Of a stretch of 64,000 nucleotides of DNA, positions 1-12,775 are shown in pieces. The position numbers and the translations under genes were made by a program. The notes beneath the pieces were generated by a model, which saw only the letters and a program-made list of their open reading frames with translations, was not told where the DNA came from and ran no database searches. Every line of letters starts with the position of its first letter. Positions within the stretch are counted from its first letter, which is position 1. Source of the DNA: Acanthosoma haemorrhoidale (lineage: Eukaryota; Arthropoda; Insecta; Hemiptera; Acanthosomatidae); the NCBI GenBank assembly GCA_930367205.1, contig OV884009.1, positions 35,907,841-35,971,840 on the forward strand, in the 5' to 3' direction.

Positions 1-1480
1 GACAACTAATCTATTCCTGATTGTTTAATGTTAAATTTTCCAGGATGTTTTGCGTGATGTGTATTTCAAAGAAAATATATTTTTATGATTTTTTTGCTGT
101 CTTTCTGCAAAATTAATACCTTAGGTGTATTAGAGGACAATAATTAACAATATTAAAGATGGTTTCTAGCAAATAAACCAAGCAGCAATTATTATTATCA
201 TATTAACTATTTGTCTTTATCAAATTCGATTGCTACTGTATTCGATTTTTATTTATTTTTTTTGATTTGAGAGCAACCACTAGTGTATCTTACTAATGTC
301 ATTTTCCCTCTTTTTTTTTATTGTGTATTATATATATTTTTTTTACTTTTACAAATTTTTAAAATTCTTGAAAGATATAACTTAAGGTATACCTATAAAG
401 TTTATATTATTACTTTATTTTCTCCCCCCATATAATATACTGTTTTTTTTGGTCAGAGCGTATTTACTGATTTACGAACTACTGTTATTCTTAGGAGAGA
501 TGGTCCCAGAATAAAGATTTTCTTTATTAAATACTATTCTACATATTATCAATCAGGGCGAGTAGATCTTTAATTTGCTAACTGTAAAGTCTAGAAAAAT
601 AGTCTTGAATACCACTCAATTCATTAAACTTCATTATGTTTCATAACGTTGTTAATAATTTTCATGTCACGGGGTCATCAAATGAAAGCTTCACACAAAT
701 CTTCATATCTTCAGGTCATATTTAACAATGACCAGAACACACCAAGGGGTGAAAAAATGATGGTTTCACGTTGAAATCACCATCGACACCCCTAGCGGAT
801 GTCTGATCACGAACTGTTCAGTCAGCCAACCATCTGTCCCGAGACTATATTGTCACCGTAACACACAAATTTTCCCGTTTCAAGAAGATGAGCGCTAATT
901 AGGAAACAGTTGTCAAATGCATTTTATGTATTGTCAACACTCCCACTTTCTCAACAACCCGGCTGAGTTGGCAATATAATTACGAAACAGGTGTCTGTCA
1001 ACGGAGTCGACTCTTCGGATTACGAAATCATTAACGGTTTCATCAAATCCACCCCAGTTGTCCTGTATTATATTATATAACCCATATTACAGAACAGATT
1101 ACTAATAGACTTGTCGTAGTGACAATCTAAATATATATATATTTTTTAAACAACTGGAGCGTGTTAACACAATGGACGGTTACAGTAACCATTTCATTGA
1201 CATTTTAATGACTTTTAATTAGCTTGATTCCATTCAAGTTCCAACATATCAATAATCAGGACTATAATTACATTTGAAACCCCACTATTATTTACTTTTT
1301 AAATACAAGTAATTGATTAATGTTGTCATGTTTCTCATAAGCTTGGTTCTCTGTGGCATCAATTGAAACTTATCCAATAGAGAGATGACCGTTACTTTTA
1401 AATGAAACTATAGTTGCGAAGAAATTAGCAATTATAATTACTATTCGTATTTACACTTAAGATATTACTAATAAAAATAA
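1..1480. other. AT-rich non-coding DNA, no feature recognised
   Basis: No long open frame and no similarity to the repeat families found elsewhere in the window. The part from about 660 to 1050 is less AT-rich than its surroundings, but I can assign no function to it. Confidence 0.5.
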
Positions 1481-1589
1481 TAGGCATGTTGTCGGGTCAT
1501 CACGAGGGGGTGGCTAGTTACCCTAGCCCTAGTCACTAGTGACGAAGTGAGGGTTGATTAGGCTATGACCAGGACAAGGGTCTTACTAC

Positions 1590-1945
1590 AGTACTATCTG
1601 ACTCCATATTTGAAAGGTATGTTCCCCGACAATGCACTATGTTCAGGAGAAGAGGTATAGGGTAGGTATTGTAAATAGTTTATGTGGTCTTGGAATGACC
1701 ACGAATTCACACTCGGTATCTGAGGGTAGGCGAAAACTGTCCGGATTCCATAGGCGAGTGTGAACCGGAGAGAGGCTCTCTGGATTGCCGTAGGAGACAC
1801 TACTAGGTAAAATCTGTAGGGCCACGGCAATCGTTGTCCGCCATGGAGAGGTCTCTCCCAAGGAGGTGCTAGTTTTAGCGAGACGAAGGCAGAGAATCCC
1901 ACTATGAAAGTGTGGGGCCTGACGAGGCCGGACTGAAACATAGCG
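1590..1945 (-). mobile_element. Jockey-type LINE 3' fragment (family B)
   Basis: Read on the minus strand, this stretch shares long blocks with 61755-61900. One block includes the gcactatgttcaggagaaga segment followed by the block around tatggtcttggaatgac. The 61.8-62.3 kb copy continues into a recognisable jockey reverse transcriptase C-terminus, so this is taken as the 3' region of the same LINE family. Overlapping open frames on the minus strand are not intact genes: they are short, compete in two frames and lack catalytic motifs. The family assignment rests on the shared sequence; the class is inferred from the longer copy. Confidence 0.55.
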
Positions 1946-2230
1946 AGGTTCGGAAGACAGATGTAGAGGTTTTCGTAAATGAGAAGGCCAAATCTTGAAG
2001 CACCAGTGCAGCTACCAGTCAGAGAGCCGTAGTTAGAATGATTTACCGGCTCAAACTAGGGGGTATATGTAGCCCCCAGTAACCAATGATCTGGGGTTTT
2101 ATTCTGACCAACGAAACCGCAGGGTTGCGCTGGGACCCACCCAGCCCCCTAGCTGCTACCTGACTCTACATTCAAAGGCCTCTGACTAGTTTTTTGCAGC
2201 TGCGTCTTTTATTGTTTACAATATTTACAC
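1946..2230. other. GC-richer non-coding patch next to family B
   Basis: Less AT-rich sequence with several GGG/CCC runs around 2055-2160. It directly adjoins the family B fragment and may be more of that element or a second repeat. I find no other copy in the window and no coding sense. Confidence 0.3.
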
Positions 2231-3545
2231 TGGTATGACTTATGGTTTGGTAATGTTATTTACGTTTGTTTAAATTAATTATAACCAATTTACAATATAT
2301 ATACAATAGAGTATAGGATGATTTAACTTATGTAGTTAGCGGTCGCTACACATATATATATGTATTTTAGGTTTTAAATACACCAATTAATCCCAGCCAT
2401 AAACTTAGCTTCCGTTTCAGACGATTCACAGCTCTACCAGGCCTCCACGTTGTTGAACATTTATCCTCTGTATCTGAAAGCTAACACTATCTTCCCAGAT
2501 GAAGTTTCCTAGACGTAGCGTCTAGGCTTTCGACCGGACATGGCACGCAGGTTTGTTTGCTTTACAAGTTAAAATCACTTTACCACAGACTCTTTTTCTA
2601 ATCCATCAATGCTAAGTGTCAAACCGGGTTTTTTCTGGTCAGAGAGAATATTACTTAAGTATTTTTATATACTACAAAATAAGCTTGAGGTAGTAAAATA
2701 AGTCTCCCCTAACCAGGCGTCATCAGGACGACAATTTAGAACAAGATGAATAAGTGTATATGTTTAGCAGGATTAACGATATAATACAAAAATTTTCATA
2801 CTGTAAGACTTAATTTAATAAACGAAATTTTAAAACAATAGAAATATTATAAAAACACGGAGTGGTAAATATTATCTATACAATTTTTATTAATCCATCG
2901 TTGTTTAAAGATTTATTTTGAAGGGATCCAGCTTACTTGTAAACATTTATCAATATATTTTAACACGAAACAGATTATGAATTAGTAGCACTCACTCATG
3001 TTTCATAAAAATGGCCTATCTTCTTCATGTCTTTGTTTAATTGTGTAATGTTTGATTTGTGACATCAAATTTCATGTCTTTAGCTTAAACAGGGTACTTA
3101 CAAAAACCTGTACGGGACAACAACATCAGGTTTGAAAACAAGAGTATTTCACTTTTGTAAAAAAGGTTTTGTAAAAAAACAAACAAAAAAACGAAACTTC
3201 TCTAACTGTAGGATCATTCCCGAAGTTACAGGCACGTTTAATTACCGGATGGTACCTCGTTTATCTAATTGCGTGAATTTTATTTTATTAGTATTGTGTG
3301 TAATTAGCAGATAAGCTACATGGAGAATCGCAACAGTTGGATTAAAAGGTGTTTCCCAGAAGTCGCCAATTCCGATTAACGGTTCTGCAGAAGAGTGGTG
3401 TGGTCAGGGCGTGCTGGCCGAACCCTTCACCAACACGCGAGAACTTCATTACCAGACGAAAAAACAAAACAATCATTTTTTTACTAAAAATACATCACCA
3501 AACATACTTCCTTATCATTAATAAATACTAGTGGAAGAAAAAAAA
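2231..3545. other. AT-rich non-coding DNA
   Basis: Apart from the palindrome at 2508-2526, I see no gene, RNA or repeat shared with the rest of the window. Open frames at 3132-3314 and 3349-3531 are low-complexity (lysine- and asparagine-rich) and have no domain. Confidence 0.45.
2508..2526. repeat. Short perfect inverted repeat
   Basis: CCTAGACG and CGTCTAGG flank a 3-base centre, giving an 8-bp stem. It is too short to interpret alone. It could be a hairpin or a palindromic protein-binding site. Confidence 0.5.
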
Positions 3546-3548
3546 AAA

Positions 3549-3594
3549 TAGCCAGGAGGACTTGAACCCAGGACCTCATTCATATACAGTCTTA
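3549..3594 (-). repeat. tRNA-like (SINE-type) relic
   Basis: On the minus strand the segment contains aggtcctgggttcaagtcc, a good match to the B box and T arm of a tRNA. The A-box half and the acceptor stem are not recognisable, so this is not a functional tRNA gene. It resembles other B-box relics in the window at 42.9, 54.5 and 55.9 kb, which suggests tRNA-derived SINE debris. Confidence 0.4.
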
Positions 3595-3955
3595 TATAAT
3601 TATTACTGATAGTTATATCTACGCCACAACAAAAATTTACAATGTGACAACGAAATATGTTAAACATATGAACTGTAATGATCAATTTTATGGGTATCCA
3701 GATGGGTATCTTCAGCAAAAACAAAAAAATTTAAATTGTTCAAATCAAATGACTTATAATTATAAATAATTTCCCTAACATCACCAGAATTCAACAAATT
3801 CATGATGAATCAAATATTTATTTCATTGAACAGTTCTGGTACTCCAACACTAAAAATATTTTGACGGTTCCCCATTAAAAACTCAATATCAATCCCAATT
3901 AAATAAATAAATAAGTTCAATAAATTAGCATTCGAAAATTACATCCATAAGGTAG

Positions 3956-4140
3956 TAAATTTTCTTTATTGTGATAAAATTACAATCTGCCTTATTGGGC
4001 AATAAGTAATTGTGATAAATGTTCACATTCATACCATATTTACAATTTTCATTCACTCCCTCATTCATTTACTAACAGCCCAGAGACCCCCAAATGCACA
4101 TGATTGTCACCTCCCTCGCATGCGAAAGAGGAAGCGGAGA
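3956..4140 (-). mobile_element. Jockey-type LINE 3' end (family A copy 1)
   Basis: Antisense copy of the family A 3' UTR. In sense orientation it ends with gcagattgtaattttatcac followed by the AATAAAG-like end. It is truncated within the UTR and has no coding part. The hallmarks shared with the other copies are the cttattgggcaataagtaat block, the ttcataccatatttacaatt block and the cctccctcgcatgcgaaaga block. Confidence 0.85.
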
Positions 4141-5574
4141 CACCCATAAGAGAGCCAAAGAAACATTTATTACAATAGAGCAACGTGTCGAGCTAAACTT
4201 TGATCATATTCAAAATCTTACTTTTCTTAATATATTACTTATTCTTTTATCATTCACTTTCTATTTAAGTTAAACGTTTTTTTTTATTCTTTAGCTGAGG
4301 TAAATAATCACACTCCAATGGTGTATATTGTGTATACAATTTATTTTAAACAGTAATAGGTTTCTATTCATTATTATTATTAATATGTGATGATGGGTTG
4401 ATTTCATAAAAAAAAAAAATCATCATACAGGAATTGATATATCTTTTCTATTTGTTCTTATTATAATATTCATCTCAAACTTAGGGTAACTCTCCCATTC
4501 ATTTTTTAAAAACAAGAAACCAGCATATTACCCTCCGTCTTCCTGTCAGTCATTTATGGCAATGATGTCTATTGTTCAACTTTTAAGTATGACATTTTGA
4601 ACGAAAGTTTCATTTTATGACTTTATGACAAGAAAAGCCATGATTAATTTTGAGTTTTTAATCATTTTCCCTGTGATGAAATTGAAATATTTTTATTTTA
4701 TATCTACCTAATCTAGGGTATCCAATTAAAATCCGTTAGTGTAATCTACTGTATTATAATTATTATAAAAAGTAAAGAAACCCATGACTGGATTGTATTG
4801 CAGAGCCCGAAGGCCTCTATCATTCGTTACTGGATCATCTTCCGTATGTCTATCCGTTTATATGTATGTGAGTACGTATATATATTTTTGGGAGTCTAGG
4901 CTGTACAGTTGTAAGGGTAAGTGTTTAATTAATTAAACATTAACCACCACTCACTTAAATACTGCATAAATCACGCTACCAGGGTCATCATGGCGCCTAC
5001 TGACCGCTTTATGACTACTCGCATCAAACCACATTCAACCCTTTTAATATTTGTAATACCAAAGACATATCGTAGCATATAGATAAAAAAACATTTATTC
5101 GATATCCTCAATTAACAATTAAAATCTCTAATGATACCTCTCATTAGGTCCAGCTACTGGCATAATATTATATGAATTAATATGAATAAACGTGGTTGAG
5201 AAATAAATGAAAACCACAATATGTGATGACCACGAGCAACTAGATTTTATCAAATAACAAAAAACCCATCATAGATCTACTAATAGAGAACATCAAAGTT
5301 AAACTATTCTTATTACACTAAAAAAAATAATACTGGTTTATTGTACATATAAAAACACTTACAACCACTTGGTCGCGACTATTGAATTTCCTTCATAAGT
5401 ACATTTAACAGAACCAGAATATTCGAATTAATTGGCTCTAAACAATGATATGGTATTTACATAAATTTGCAACGGGCCTAATACATACTAATTAATAACT
5501 CACTGTAGTTTTCAATAACCAGCACCAACATATCTCTCCTTAAGCAGGCTCCAGGTCAGCTTACATCATAGTCT
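4141..5574. other. AT-rich non-coding DNA
   Basis: No gene or shared repeat found. Composition is strongly AT with several homopolymer runs. Confidence 0.45.
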
Positions 5575-5761
5575 AGCGCCATCCACATTTACGAAAGAAT
5601 TTGGTATTATTTATCCTCGCTTCAAGTCAGCAAGTGCGTTTTGTCAGCTTGAGGTGAAGCCGCGAATGTGGGTGAAACATAGTCCCTATTTATATGCCAT
5701 AATTTATACCAGCCTCAATGGTATACATACATTTTTAAAAAATCATATTATATATATATAT

Positions 5762-5764
<3 letters not shown>

Positions 5765-5832
<68 letters not shown>
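5765..5832. repeat. (GA)n microsatellite
   Basis: About 34 uninterrupted GA units, preceded by a short TA tract at about 5748-5760. The Arg-Glu repeat frame through it is an artefact of the microsatellite. Confidence 0.98.
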
Positions 5833-5834
<2 letters not shown>

Positions 5835-6047
5835 CTGGGGGAGACACTACAATGTACATTTTGTAGGGACCCAGAGGTCGCCGTCTGCAAGGAAGGGGTT
5901 CCGTCCAAGGATATGCACGTTTAGCAGAGCATGACCAGGTGACTCCACTAGGAACGTTGTGGAGACTAACAGTGCCGGTCTAAAAGAGGAAAGGTTAGAA
6001 AAGAGAGGTGTAGATATAATTAAATAAGCTAGATATATTTTGGACAA
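5833..6047 (-). mobile_element. Possible jockey family B 3' UTR fragment
   Basis: The opening ctgggggagacactacaa matches ctgggggagacgctacaa at about 61912 inside the family B copy. Beyond this the similarity decays, so the boundaries and the assignment are weak. Confidence 0.3.
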
Positions 6048-6064
6048 ATCAACCAGCGCCAGTG

Positions 6065-6101
6065 GAGAGAGAGAGAGGGAGAGAGAGAGAGATAGAGAGA
6101 A
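6065..6101. repeat. Imperfect (GA)n tract
   Basis: GA repeats with single GGG and TA interruptions, 230 bases downstream of the main GA tract. Confidence 0.9.
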
Positions 6102-6517
6102 ATGAACTACATGTAAGAAATTCGGAATTCATATTTTCAGATTTTACGAAGAGATTTCCTTTAAATTGTTTAATTATAGCATAATTGGAATTTGTAGCAG
6201 CAAAACCTTCTAATCCGTTTACCTTTTCGAGTAAATTGGATCTGATATTCTTTATAAACACCCCCAGTGATTTGTTAAGTTGCTCTTTATGGTAACTTAT
6301 TCTAACTTTTGACACGCCCATTGTACTCTAAAATGTTTTCTCTTTTGCCCGAATCACCAAAAAGTGTTTTGACCAAATATGCCACGTATACTTTCGAAGA
6401 AGAACACTTGCGTTGCAGTATTTAACAAACATGATGCATCAAAAACTAACATTCAGTTCACGGCTTACGTGACTAATTCAAATAGTCAGTAAAAATTAAA
6501 TTACAAAATTATTAATA

Positions 6518-6585
6518 GTGACCAGCCAAAGACCGGGACCTCCCCAATATCTAGTCGGGGGCGCTACCAACTGAGCTACGCTGCC
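6518..6585 (-). repeat. tRNA-derived SINE head or tRNA pseudogene
   Basis: The minus strand starts ggcagcgtagctcagttggt, a near-perfect tRNA 5' end with A box. It continues through a CCCCCGACTAGATATTGGGG anticodon-like arm to ggtcccgg, where a B box should begin. The T loop is corrupted and the 3' acceptor strand does not pair with the 5' strand, so this is not a working tRNA. A related segment with an intact B box and the same cctccccaatatctag stretch lies at 54481-54543, which argues for a SINE family. Confidence 0.55.
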
Positions 6586-6589
6586 TTGA

Positions 6590-9500
6590 GTGAATTATAA
6601 ATAACAGGGACAACCACAACATATATTGATTCCTCATCCGAATAAAATCACACAATATAATCAATAGGGCCAGTCACTAAATGAATATGTACCCAATAGC
6701 ATGTTTTTTATCGTTTGAAAAAAAATTAACAATAAAATTTTCAATTTAGCACCATTTACATAATAAATGATTAAAAAAATATTCCTTTTGAAGAGTACTT
6801 TCCACCAGCCCTGTCACTTGACTACTGCTATCTGATGTGGCCCTTTGATGGCTGGGGATCAGCCCTGTCCAAATTACAAAAGCTCCAAGAATGAGAAAAG
6901 AGCCCTTCCTACCGCAATCATCTCCCAACACAAATCTATTTGACGCCCGGAGTAATCAAAAGCTCTGTCTGTACTCGAGTCCCAGCAAAAGTTTAGGCTA
7001 AGGAGTTTCATTTTACACAAGCATAAGTACTTTTTAATGATTTATCGTTAAGCGATCAAAATTAAAAACGCAAGTACAAAAAAAGGACCTACTATTTATT
7101 ATACGGGAGTTAAACTATACGCAACATGATAACTACTAATGGCCATTTTACCAAGCTTATAGTATTAGTCTCTACTTCCATTTAGGGTATGGGTATTTTC
7201 TCCGTTTTTTTTAAATTTTTTGGCAAATTAAGCTATGGCAATTTAACTTAATTAATTTATAGGCAATGTGAGTGTGGGTGTTACAGATGATTAGTAAATA
7301 ATTAGTGACAATGGTTAGGTGCAAAAGAATAAAAAACAAGGTGGCTCCATATTGGGTATCAAATGAATTGATATTAATATGTAACATGATAAAGTATAGA
7401 AGTATCATTTTTAACACCCCTACACTTTTCTTGATACCAGGACCTGATGCAGAGATAAAAATTATGTTGAAACGTTGCCCATGAATAAACTTGATGTAAG
7501 CCTAACAACTCTTTTTCACCGGACCAAACCGATCTACCAACCAAACCTTCAACTCATTTAAACATTCACATCTAAAAATGGACTCATTCAAAAAATAAGT
7601 TGAAAAAAAGTTTCTACGAAGTAATAGCATTGATTGATGTGAAAATCTTAAACTTATTCCAATAAAACACAAAATAGAAAAAAAAACTGCAGGACAAAAG
7701 AGAAACAGTGAATAAATAGTTCTAATCGGCCTGCCCTACTGAATCAAATGTCAGGTAGGAGAGACTTATCACAGGTTATGTTGCTACTTTTAAGGGCGGG
7801 GAATAAAAACACATTTACCCTCTAGGGGAGGTTGCATTTATTTCAATAATACCCGTCGCCTGCGCAACTGCATTATTTCTCATTCACCGCGGGGGTGGGT
7901 AAAGTAGATGCAAATTAGTGATTCTTGAAATGTAATTAAATAAAGGTTTTCTGGAGGTAATATTTTTTTTTTTTATGAGGGGCCACGTGTTTATTGTAAT
8001 TCCCTTTGCATATACAAGTGAATATAACAGGTAAATTACTTGCCTGGCCCCACCCCTTTACTACTCTTTATCATTAGCCGTGTTCCCACGGCATGGTGCG
8101 CATTTGTCATACCTTGTACCGTGGAAACATAAGCCACGTCATTGCTCGAGGTGATTCTGGGTGGCTCGTCTTTTCCCGTGAAATTTCGGTAAATCATCAA
8201 AGACTAGTACATCCACCCATTTTATGGATCCACCCCGGGGTACCCGTTTCCACGACCTGTTTGTGAGAAGTTTCAAATGGTGAAGTTCTAATGGATGAGA
8301 CTATAGGACGTTTATGAATAAGAACCCATGGAACCCTCAATATCAAGGACATGGACATATGTATGACGCAATGAAACAGATTCAAAACAATATTAGCATG
8401 GCGTATTCTGTGATCTGATGGCTACTTTCAGGTAGTTGGCAATAAAAGTGACAAATAATAGAAGAACTATGTATGTAGTAGTAAGTTTAATCAAGCCAGA
8501 ATGGTATGCGTGCGACAAAATTACATAATTTGTCCACTTAATCCACTTACCAAGGCAAACTACTAAGGACAACGTTGGGAACAAAGAAAAAAAACTGAAG
8601 AAGGAACGTCTAAAAATGGCGTTTGGGCAGCAAGGGGGCCACTTGAGACCTAGCAAACCACGCGCCGTAGGAACGGGCGGAATTCTGTCGGAGTTCTACA
8701 GATAACAAGTCTGCAAGTACTAACCTCAAGTATCTCAAGGTTTGTCACGCCATAGACCCTAGGAACATGACTTATAAAGGCTCTTTCACCGGATTTTGTG
8801 CAGTGCCTCCATTTGAACAAATTAAGCTTTACTCGGATCGAGATAGAAGCTTCAATGAAATGACCTAGCTAAAAAAAAATCAAGCTAAATGCAGTAGTGA
8901 AAATATCAGTTGTTACGATAAGATTGTAATAACTCAAAAGGCGAAATCCAAAAACAATATTAATGACAGTTTTACTGTTTAAAAGAGAATAAATACGCTA
9001 CAATATATATATACATATTGATTTTCCAATAATTTTTATGAGGTGTGGTAGTTGTCGTAGACTTATCCTACCATTGCATGAAACATGCTATTAACCAGCA
9101 CATCTAGCTCTTTCATTTCATTCTCTATTGAAAAAAAATATTTTGTATTCAATAATTTATTAATAGACAGTATTAATTGTTTAAAGGCTACTAGTAACCC
9201 TTTCTTTATACCCATTGAATATCAAATGAAACCATTGGGAACCATCATCGCTCTAAATAAAACACTAGTTGAGTGTAAGTTTTAAATGCATTAGAGTACA
9301 TTGCACGAGTATGTTAGCATGCCACTTATAAGTGATTTAAAAGAGAAAATTGAATATTCTTTTATCTTGTCAACTGAGTGCAAATTATGTATCGATAGTA
9401 TTTCAGCTGAAGCTATAAATGTTAAAAAATATAAATTCTATACTATATATTAGTTTCACTAGATTTTAAGGTTATGATAAGTATATATTAGTTAAACATA

Positions 9501-11190
9501 GTATATGTGTCAATTTAGAGTTCATTTAGATTGAGCAGGTGCTAGGGTTTTTTTGACAAAATTTCAGACAAGACAAATGATAAACGACTCCTCCTGTTTT
9601 GAGAAAATACTTTTTTTCGAGCACCGGTCAAATTCTGTGAGAAATGTGTCGTCAGCTGAGGCAATTTGCTAATTCGCTTAAGTTCTAATGCTGCGTACAA
9701 AACAAACGGGAAGACTGGGATCATGTCGGGAGGATTAACCGAAAAATTTCCGAGTGGGAGGAAGAGGAGGAGGAAGGGGAGGGAAGACTCATTTGTAGCG
9801 ATCCTTCATAACCATTACGTGTTTGGGAATGGCTAATCCTGACACCACAAATGATGGCAATTATTTACGCAATAGCGGAGGCAGGTCTTACGTCTCTGCT
9901 ACTGCTACTGCTACTTCCAAATGAATCTGTCCTAATCTGCTACATCAGTCACAGTTCGGCTGAGCGATGGTCTTCTGCTTCTTTGTCACTGGCAACAATT
10001 CCAGCTCCTTCTTCTCTTTGCTGTATCCTTAGTTAATAATCGGTTAGGAGCGTGGGGTACACACGAGCCCCATGATGTATAAGCCATTTTCAGCTTATGT
10101 TTCGATAGTTTGACTTGTTTAGTTACTGTATAATCGCTTGTTATTTAGTTATAAAATAATGAACAACTCTGAAATAATATATTAACAATTATCAAATATT
10201 GTTATGAATCGGAAACTTACAATATTCCACCATTAAAGTTTTAATACATTTACGGTTAAGTAAATAGTATTTTTTCTGAATTTAATGGATTTCTTGTTTT
10301 ATCATCTTCTTTAATAATTAAACTTGATGTAAGTTATCACGTCTCCAAACATTTAACGCAAATATATTTCAAATGATTAACACACATTTATTGATTACAT
10401 TTAATGCACTGTCTTCTTGTAGATCGGTCAAGGGCATGGCCACATTCAGCACAACTTCTTATACCAGTTATTTGCCTCAGTAAAATTTCTGGCCACACGG
10501 GTGATTAAAAAAACGTAGTATAGATTAATAATACGAATAAAAATGAATATTTTTGTATACAAACCTAGACAACATATATAGTTCTATGTAAATTTAACAA
10601 TTTTTTTATTGTAAATTGGGGGAAATGTTATTAAAAATATTCATAGAAATAATCCAATGTACCAGAAAATTGATTGGAATTCAAATATAATTTAAAATGA
10701 AACGTTATCCAGCTCGATTAAAGGGCCGACAGCAGGTGCCTACTGATAGATAGGGGTGAAATGGCAATATGGATTCGTAGAGAGGCTAAGGTTAGTAAGC
10801 TACTTCGACTCTTAATTCTTCAATGTAAATATTATGCAACGTGTTGTATTCAGATTTATTTGTCGCACTTTCCTTTTATCGATTGAGATCTTCAAGTAAC
10901 CTTCCATAACTTGGGGCTTACTAAGACCAGGAGGACAGACAGACACACTTCAAGACAAAAACAAGGGTTTCTGGTGGTCAAGACATATGAAATTATTTTT
11001 GCTTTACCATCTTTAATGTATTTCTTGAATAGCTTTTGTTCTCGGACCTAAATCTTAAAACTAAGGGAAACGGACCTGACTGTTTTGATGTTTCATTTTA
11101 GTTTAGCAGGTCCCGTTATTATATTCTAAACATAAACTAATCAGCATAGCCCAGGTGATGTTAAACATATTTTTGAAGTTTTTTATCCGT
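6590..11190. other. Mostly unique non-coding DNA
   Basis: No gene identified. GC-richer pockets lie at about 7735-7910 and 8045-8170, and at 9540-9900, where a purine-rich run of agg/gga units sits at 9760-9785. These could be regulatory DNA, but nothing in the sequence proves it. Open frames here are short and compositionally random. Confidence 0.4.
7443..7478 (+). repeat. Penelope/hammerhead-like signature, degenerate
   Basis: CTGATG, then about 20 bases, then GAAACGTT. This spacing recalls the CUGANGA...GAAA core found in Penelope-like element ends. Position 7 of the core is changed and stem II is not convincing, so at most a relic. Confidence 0.25.
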
Positions 11191-11199
11191 TGAATTATT

Positions 11200-11403
11200 T
11201 TGACAACCTATCCTGAGAACCTGAGAGAGGCAGGCAGACGAAATTTGATCACCCCATACATGAATGGAAGTAAAGCCTCTCCCTCCGGACTCGGCAATGA
11301 CTATGATGACGGACACCTACCGTTGATTCAAAACAGCAAACATAACGTGCCTGCCACGTCCTCGTTGGTGGATGTGTACTGTAGACTGACTTGTGTAGTG
11401 TGA
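11200..11403 (+). other. Candidate protein-coding exon, unproven
   Basis: A 67-codon open stretch in otherwise AT-rich DNA. It is markedly less AT-rich than its flanks and shows balanced amino-acid use (segments such as LREAGRRNLITPYMNG and NDYDDGHLPLIQNSKHN). There is no ATG at the start of the frame. A pyrimidine-rich run ends in AG just before AACCTGAGAGAG at about 11218, which could be a splice acceptor. Possible donors are GTAGAC at about 11382 and CAG/GTAGTC at about 11424, the latter beyond the stop. No domain is recognised and it is not part of a repeat seen elsewhere in the window. It could equally be a chance open frame. Confidence 0.3.
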
Positions 11404-12490
11404 ATCCCCTATGTTGACAGTGCAGGTAGTCGGGAGGCAGAAGTATGGCCTATTTCACTTCGTATGTTGTTTGTTTGCCGTCCAGATTGTTCGATATTCA
11501 TGTTGTGTTTGATCATAGCCTGCCACGGAGATTACTGTTGATTCTAGAGCACAGTACACTGGATTAGCTGGGCATACACACACAATGCTGTGAATCTCTT
11601 TTTTTCATTGTTCCCATCCCTAACAAGGTGAAATTTAAACTGCATGCAAGTTTTAATCCTGGTTTTAGGTTGATTAGTAAATGGTTGGAGAGTTTTTTCT
11701 CCCTTCTAAATTGCTAAACTGCATGCACACCATAAATAACAATACAGGTTTATGAATAAATGTAAGTAAGGTTAGTTAACGACTTGAACAGTATGCAACT
11801 GAACTTGACTAAATTGAAAAGATTTATTTGAAGCTTCATTTTAATACTGAAGGCATTTTATCGAACTCGAGATAAATGAAATTCTCAATATTTTCATGTG
11901 ATCGCTAGGATTTCGAATTATAGAGCTTTTCCAAAAGCATCAGATTCGAATCGGGTATACAAAAACTGTAATATGAACGTCACTCTATGACTGATATTTT
12001 GAAAAGAAAATATTAGTATTTACACAGAAATAATTGAGAAATATAAACATTTTGACATGAGCAATGATTGCTCTAATCAAAATTCGATTCTCCGTAGCAT
12101 GTTCCGGACAAACAGGAAAAGCGACGAGGGAAAACGAAATTAATTACCGATAATTGGGATCGTGTAAAAGCTAAGTCAGTTTTTTGCGTGTTGGTCGGAC
12201 GGAAAGATAGGATCAGACAGCAGTAGAGTGGTCAGTTGTGCTTTGTTCGCGGACAGCCGACACTCCACCGCCTCACTTAGTCAATCAACAGACCCGACTC
12301 AATTGCCACTTTTTACAACGCCACTGTTTGATTTTGTATCCGGGCAATATATCTCAAATCAGAGGGTGCATCTTTTATTCTTCTTTTTGGAGCTTTTAGC
12401 TGGAAATTACCCCAAACCATTGTTTTTTTAATCTTCAGTTAGTCACGGGTGTTTTTTTTTGGACAGAGGTAGATCCATGTACCTCACAGA
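11404..12490. other. Non-coding DNA with a possible core promoter
   Basis: No gene identified. At 12176-12180 there is an arthropod-type initiator TCAGT, and AGATA (a match to the DPE consensus RGWYV) lies at +28 relative to the A at 12178. No open frame of note follows. The 67-codon frame at 12228-12431 has no recognisable domain. Confidence 0.35.
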
Positions 12491-12492
12491 AG

Positions 12493-12775
12493 TTTCATGT
12501 CCTGAGCGTCTGTGGCTCTCGCGCTCTTGGTCAGCGTCCACTGGCTCGTATCCAGTGAAGCGGCTGACGGAGGAGCGTGGGGGACCTCCCAAGACTCCTC
12601 TTTCTCTTTCGCACGCGAGGGAGATGACAACCACGTGGATTAGGGAGGTCTCTGTGCTGTTTTTAAATACTGTATGAGTGAGGGAGTTAATGATGAATTG
12701 TAAATATGGTATGAATGAAAACATTAATCACAATTACTTATTGTCCAATAGGACAGATTGTAATCTTAGCACAAT
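12493..12775 (+). mobile_element. Jockey-type LINE 3' end (family A copy 2)
   Basis: Sense-oriented 5'-truncated copy. It holds most of the family A UTR, from catgtcctgagcgtctgtgg through the cacgcgagggag block to the terminal gattgtaatcttagcacaat. Opposing open frames of 72 and 93 codons through it are not genes: they fall entirely in the UTR that is shared, with different frames, by all other copies. Confidence 0.88.

Larger units (their letters stand above)
5575..6321 (-). repeat. Interrupted copy of an unclassified repeat (family E)
   Basis: Two blocks here also occur, in the same order, at 52660-52925. The first block is agcgccatccacat plus the gtgggtgaaacatagtccct area (5575-5690). The second is the ctaatccgtttacc/ttcgagtaaatt/tattctttataaac area (about 6205-6265). 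Here a GA tract and a family B piece separate them. On the minus strand the second block reads as protein-like (for example FIKNIRSNLLEKVNGLEG). The matching block at 52.9 kb differs but keeps FIKNIRSNLLEEVNGLGG, so the two copies may descend from a coding sequence. Element class unknown. Confidence 0.45.

Noticed and set aside
5654..5866. 70-codon frame with a long Arg-Glu repeat
   Set aside because: It is the (GA)n microsatellite translated. No coding sequence flanks it.
6518..6585. Functional tRNA gene
   Set aside because: The T loop is corrupted and the acceptor stem does not pair. A related decayed copy exists at 54.5 kb.
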